A stretch of DNA of 8,446 bases from Acidimicrobiales bacterium. Lineage in GTDB: Bacteria > Actinomycetota > Acidimicrobiia > Acidimicrobiales > VFJN01. The DNA is taken from contig JAFGPU010000338.1 in assembly GCA_016936035.1 (NCBI GenBank), positions 1 to 8,446 of the forward strand, in the 5' to 3' direction. The translations under genes were made by a program, and so were the position numbers. The notes under the pieces were generated by a model. That model was not told the origin of the DNA. It ran no database searches and saw only the letters and a list, made by a program, of their open reading frames with translations. The stretch's first letter is position 1, and each line of letters opens with the position of its first letter. Of this stretch, positions 5,783-8,446 are shown in pieces.

Positions 5783-7216
5783 TCAGCCGCCGGGGGCGCT
5801 CTCGGGCGCCGGCGCGGTGTCGGCGGCCCCGGGTCCGCGGCGCAGGCGACCGGGGATGTCGCGCACGCGCACCCGCGACGCGGTGGGCACGCCGTCGCGG
5901 GCCGACAGCTCCTTGCACAGCCGGTACGTGAGCCAGCCGACCGCCGGCGGGGCCAGCAGGATGAGGAAACGGAACGTCCACAGGATGGCGTTGACCGACA
6001 GGCCGAACGTCGACGCCATCACGTCGGCGCCGCCGCCGATGAAGGCGACGACGAAGAAGGCGATGGTGGCCGCCCCCAGCGCGGTGCGCACCGGCCGCTG
6101 CCGGGGTCGGTCCAGGACGTGGTGCTCGGCGTAGTCGCCCGTGACCCGGGCCTCGAGGAACGGCCACACGTACAGCAGGGTGAACGTCAACCCCGCCAGC
6201 AGCACTCCCGGGAAGAACGGGTTGGGCACCTCGAACCCACCGGCGCGGAACTCCCACCCCGGCATGATGCGCAGGGCGCCGTCGAGCCAACCCATGTACC
6301 AGTCGGGCTGGCTGGCCGCCGACACCTGGGCCGGGTCGAAGGGGCCGTAGATCCAGATCGGGTTGATCTGGAACACGCCGCCGAGGAACGCCAGCACCGC
6401 CGAGGTGAGGAAGAACAGCCCCAGCGCCTTGGCCGCGTAGGTGGGCCACATGCGCTCGCCCACCACGTTGTCCTCGCGCCGTCCCGGCCCGGGGAAGTGC
6501 GTGTGCTTCTGCCGCACGAGAATGCCGAGGTGGGCGCTCAGCAGGACGGCGATGATCGCCGGGACGATCAGGATGTGCAGCACGTACAACCGCTCGATGA
6601 TGTCGGGCCCCGGGAACTCGCCGCCGAACAGCAGCGACGTCAGCCAGGTGCCGATCAACGGGATGGACAGCGCCACCGAGTAGACGATGCGCAGGCCCGT
6701 TCCCGAGAGCTGGTCGTCGAGCAGCGAGTAGCCGAACAGGCCGTTGACCAGGGCGAGGATCAGCAGCGTGCAGCCGATGATCCAGTTGATCTCGCGGGGC
6801 CGTCGGAACGCGCCGGTGAAGAACACCCGGATCAGGTGCACGGCGATGGCGGCCAGGAACAGCAGCGCCGCCCAGTGGTGGATCTGGCGCATGACCAGGC
6901 CGGCCCGCACGTCGAAGCTCAGCTCGAGCGCCGAGTGGTAGGCCTGGGTCATCTGCACGCCGCGCAGCGGCTCGTAGCTACCGTCGTAGACGACCTGGTT
7001 GCTGCTCGGTTCGAAGAAGAACGTCAGGTACACCCCGGTGAGCACCAGCACGATGAAGCAGTACAGGCCGAGCTCGCCGATCATGAACGACCAGTGGTCG
7101 GGGAACACCTTGTTCAGCGCGGTGCGGGCCAGCTTCGCCGAGCCCAGCCGGGTGTCGACCCACCGGGCCATGCGGTGGGTGAGCAGCCGCTCGGGCCGTC
7201 GCTTCCGTGCGCTCAC
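5783..7216 (-). CDS. qcrB: Cytochrome b subunit of the menaquinol:cytochrome c oxidoreductase
   Basis: The 477-residue membrane protein has the eight-helix core of full-length bc1 cytochrome b: A about 44-67, B 110-133, C 143-163, D 208-235, E 262-284, F 337-353, G 383-402, H 412-433. Heme b ligands are H113 and H127 in helix B (RQIHHWAALL…AVH) and H214 and H229 in helix D (YVLH…SAH). The second pair has 14 residues between the histidines, one more than in mitochondria. The quinol-oxidation site has PDWY (304-307) in place of PEWY. QKHTHFPGPGR (236-246) and GAFRRPREINW (135-145) closely resemble mycobacterial QcrB. A hydrophilic tail follows residue 440. The protein oxidises menaquinol and passes electrons through hemes bL and bH while releasing protons outside. 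GTG 7216 is set by GGAGGTGA 7 bases upstream, with qcrA ending inside that motif. Confidence 0.96.
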   Translation of the reverse strand: MSARKRRPERLLTHRMARWVDTRLGSAKLARTALNKVFPDHWSFMIGELGLYCFIVLVLTGVYLTFFFEPSSNQVVYDGSYEPLRGVQMTQAYHSALELSFDVRAGLVMRQIHHWAALLFLAAIAVHLIRVFFTGAFRRPREINWIIGCTLLILALVNGLFGYSLLDDQLSGTGLRIVYSVALSIPLIGTWLTSLLFGGEFPGPDIIERLYVLHILIVPAIIAVLLSAHLGILVRQKHTHFPGPGRREDNVVGERMWPTYAAKALGLFFLTSAVLAFLGGVFQINPIWIYGPFDPAQVSAASQPDWYMGWLDGALRIMPGWEFRAGGFEVPNPFFPGVLLAGLTFTLLYVWPFLEARVTGDYAEHHVLDRPRQRPVRTALGAATIAFFVVAFIGGGADVMASTFGLSVNAILWTFRFLILLAPPAVGWLTYRLCKELSARDGVPTASRVRVRDIPGRLRRGPGAADTAPAPESAPGG

Positions 7217-7223
7217 CGCCGCC

Positions 7224-7231
7224 TCACCTCC
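7224..7231 (-). promoter_or_regulatory. Shine-Dalgarno of qcrB, containing the qcrA stop codon
   Basis: Read on the minus strand, GGAGGTGA ends 7 bases before the qcrB GTG, and its last three bases are the TGA stop of qcrA. A ribosome terminating on qcrA would therefore cover the qcrB initiation site, favouring coupled and balanced synthesis of the two subunits. Confidence 0.75.
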
Positions 7232-8135
7232 CCCGGTCCCAGAAGCCGGGCCCGACCGGGTCGGAGAAGTCGCCGGTGGCGATGAGGTAGCCCGAGTCGT
7301 CGACCGCCAGCGGCAGCTGCGGCAGTGAGCGCGCCGCCGGGCCGAACACGGGCTCCGCGCCCTGCAGGACGTCGAATGTCGACTGGTGGCACGGACACAG
7401 CAGCAGCCCGGAGTCCGACTGGTACAAGCCCACCGGGCACCCGACGTGGGTGCACAGCTTCGAGTAGGCGACGACGTTCTCGACCGTCCAGTCCTCGCGG
7501 CCGGCGACGGGCTCGAAGTCCTGGTCGGGCTGGTAGCGGATGAGCAACGTCGGCGCGTCGGCGGCGTCGGTGTGCCCTTCCGGCCACACGGTGATGAACC
7601 CGCCGGGCTCGAGGTCGTCGGGCCGCACCGGCGACCCGTCCTCGCGCACCACCCGGATGCCGCCGCCCTGGTACGGCGTCTGCTTCAGGCCGCGGCCGGG
7701 ACGTGGGCCGAGCGACCGCAGCGGGAAGACGAGGGCCACCCCGAGGGCAGCGCACGCCCCACCGGCCGTGGCCACCAGCGTGCGCCGGCTGGTCAGGCTG
7801 GACTCGCCGGCCTGGAAGTCGGCGGTGAACGCCGCCACCTCCTCGTCGGTGGAGGCCATCGGGTGCCGGTCCTCGGACACCTCGTCGTCGGGCATGAAGT
7901 GCTTGGCCCACAGCACGATGCCGACACCGATGCCCCCGAGCGCAAGGGCGAGCAGCACGCCCTCGGCCTGGGGCTGGCCGCCCTCCCAGTACACGACCGC
8001 CAGCGCGATGGCGGCGACGATCGCCACCACGAAGCACGCGGCGGAGGCGAGCTCGACGCGGGTGCCGGAACGGGTGAGCACCGCGTCGCCGGTCGTGGCC
8101 CGGGGCGCCTCGTGGGAGGGACGGTCGTCGCTCAC
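7224..8135 (-). CDS. qcrA: Rieske iron-sulfur subunit of the cytochrome bc1 complex
   Basis: The 303-residue protein carries the Rieske [2Fe-2S] domain at its C-terminus. CTHVGC (228-233) and CPCHQS (247-252) supply ligands C228, H230, C247 and H250, with C233-C249 as the conserved disulfide. CPCHQS rather than CPCHGS is usual in Actinobacteria. Three hydrophobic helices precede it (about 31-50, 58-78 and 120-138), as in actinobacterial QcrA and unlike the single anchor of most bacterial Rieske proteins. TSRRTLV (115-121) just before helix 3 is a twin-arginine motif; in Streptomyces this part of the protein directs Tat export of the folded cluster domain while helices 1-2 are inserted by Sec. 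It takes one electron from menaquinol at the cytochrome b site and passes it to QcrC. GTG 8135 overlaps the qcrC stop by 4 bases, with AGGAG 6 bases upstream. Confidence 0.96.
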   Translation of the reverse strand: MSDDRPSHEAPRATTGDAVLTRSGTRVELASAACFVVAIVAAIALAVVYWEGGQPQAEGVLLALALGGIGVGIVLWAKHFMPDDEVSEDRHPMASTDEEVAAFTADFQAGESSLTSRRTLVATAGGACAALGVALVFPLRSLGPRPGRGLKQTPYQGGGIRVVREDGSPVRPDDLEPGGFITVWPEGHTDAADAPTLLIRYQPDQDFEPVAGREDWTVENVVAYSKLCTHVGCPVGLYQSDSGLLLCPCHQSTFDVLQGAEPVFGPAARSLPQLPLAVDDSGYLIATGDFSDPVGPGFWDRGR

Positions 8136-8446
8136 GTGCGGCTCCTGCGGATGGGGCTGCGGGTGCCGATCCAGGCGACGAGCACGAGCAGGGCCACCAT
8201 CCCGACGAGCCAGGCCACGAACCCCTCGGGGATCGGGCCCGTGCGCCCGATGGGCAGCCCGCCGGGATCCTCGGGCGTGTCGAGGTACTCGACGTAGCTG
8301 ACCAGGTCGTCGAGCTCGTCGTCGCTCAGGGTGTCGGGGCCGAACACGGGCATCTGCCCCGGCCCCACCCGCACGGCCGCGGCCACCTCGGTGGGTGTCG
8401 CCTCGGACAGGCGCGGGGCGGACCGGCCGTAGCTGAGCGCTCCCCC
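8132..8446 (-). CDS. qcrC: Cytochrome c subunit of the bc1 complex, C-terminal part (cut by window edge)
   Basis: The reading frame runs uninterrupted for 105 codons from the right edge to TGA at 8132-8134; the N-terminal part lies outside the window. The visible part is the end of a class I cytochrome c domain. APRLSEATPTEVAAAVRVGP and the following QMPVFG supply the expected Met heme ligand (residue 32 of the fragment), and the terminal helix DDELDDLVSYVEYL follows. One membrane helix (about 76-94) and a short basic cytoplasmic tail then end the protein. This is the usual end of actinobacterial QcrC, a membrane-anchored di-heme cytochrome that replaces soluble cytochrome c and delivers electrons to the CuA site of the aa3 oxidase. 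The CxxCH heme sites are upstream of the window, so the number of hemes cannot be verified here. Confidence 0.92.
   Translation of the reverse strand, partial: GGALSYGRSAPRLSEATPTEVAAAVRVGPGQMPVFGPDTLSDDELDDLVSYVEYLDTPEDPGGLPIGRTGPIPEGFVAWLVGMVALLVLVAWIGTRSPIRRSRT
8142..8146 (-). promoter_or_regulatory. Shine-Dalgarno of qcrA inside the qcrC coding end
   Basis: AGGAG on the minus strand lies 6 bases before the qcrA GTG at 8135. The start overlaps the qcrC stop as GTGA, so translation of the two subunits is probably coupled. Confidence 0.7.

Noticed and set aside
6119..7285. A 388-residue plus-strand frame opposite qcrB
   Set aside because: Rich in Gln, His, Glu and Arg without domain features; it is the mirror of the well-supported cytochrome b gene.
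7213..8037. A 274-residue minus-strand frame overlapping qcrA
   Set aside because: Arg/Gly-rich shadow of the Rieske gene in another frame; only the 303-residue frame contains the cluster-binding motifs.

Overview
The window is gene-dense, very GC-rich DNA with almost every third codon position G or C. GTG starts are common, and it carries a qcrC-qcrA-qcrB cluster of the actinobacterial type. It therefore most likely comes from the chromosome of a high-GC Actinomycetota. Acidimicrobiia or a related environmental lineage is a guess; no rRNA or other marker fixes the taxon. No tRNA, rRNA, mobile element, CRISPR array or phage gene was seen, and no gene-free stretch is longer than about 150 bases.

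Left part (1-5730, plus strand). The window opens with the last codons of an unidentified gene, followed by a small DinB/DUF664-type helical-bundle protein. After a 144-base gap that can form two hairpins comes a 739-residue MMPL/RND-type proton-driven exporter. It overlaps by 4 bases a PaaI-like hotdog-fold protein, so those two look like one translationally coupled unit. A 742-residue family 3 glycoside hydrolase (beta-glucosidase type) then follows, apparently with its own promoter and no leader. The DinB-like gene and the glycosidase both show a -10-like hexamer exactly 7 bases before a GTG start and no Shine-Dalgarno sequence, which is the signature of leaderless transcripts.

Right part (5783-8446, minus strand). 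This is the 3' end of a respiratory operon: the C-terminal part of cytochrome c subunit QcrC (cut by the window edge), the Rieske subunit QcrA, and cytochrome b QcrB. The genes overlap or sit within 7 bases of each other. Together they form the menaquinol:cytochrome c oxidoreductase (complex III), which in Actinobacteria feeds electrons directly to an aa3 oxidase. QcrA has the three-helix actinobacterial layout with a twin-arginine motif before helix 3. The operon converges on the glycosidase gene, and two small hairpins lie between the two stop codons.

Overall this looks like ordinary core chromosome. I did not find a convincing new multi-gene system. The items most worth a second look are the two matching leaderless-start signals, the MMPL/hotdog coupling with a CxxxC in the hotdog protein, and the stop codons embedded in Shine-Dalgarno sequences.
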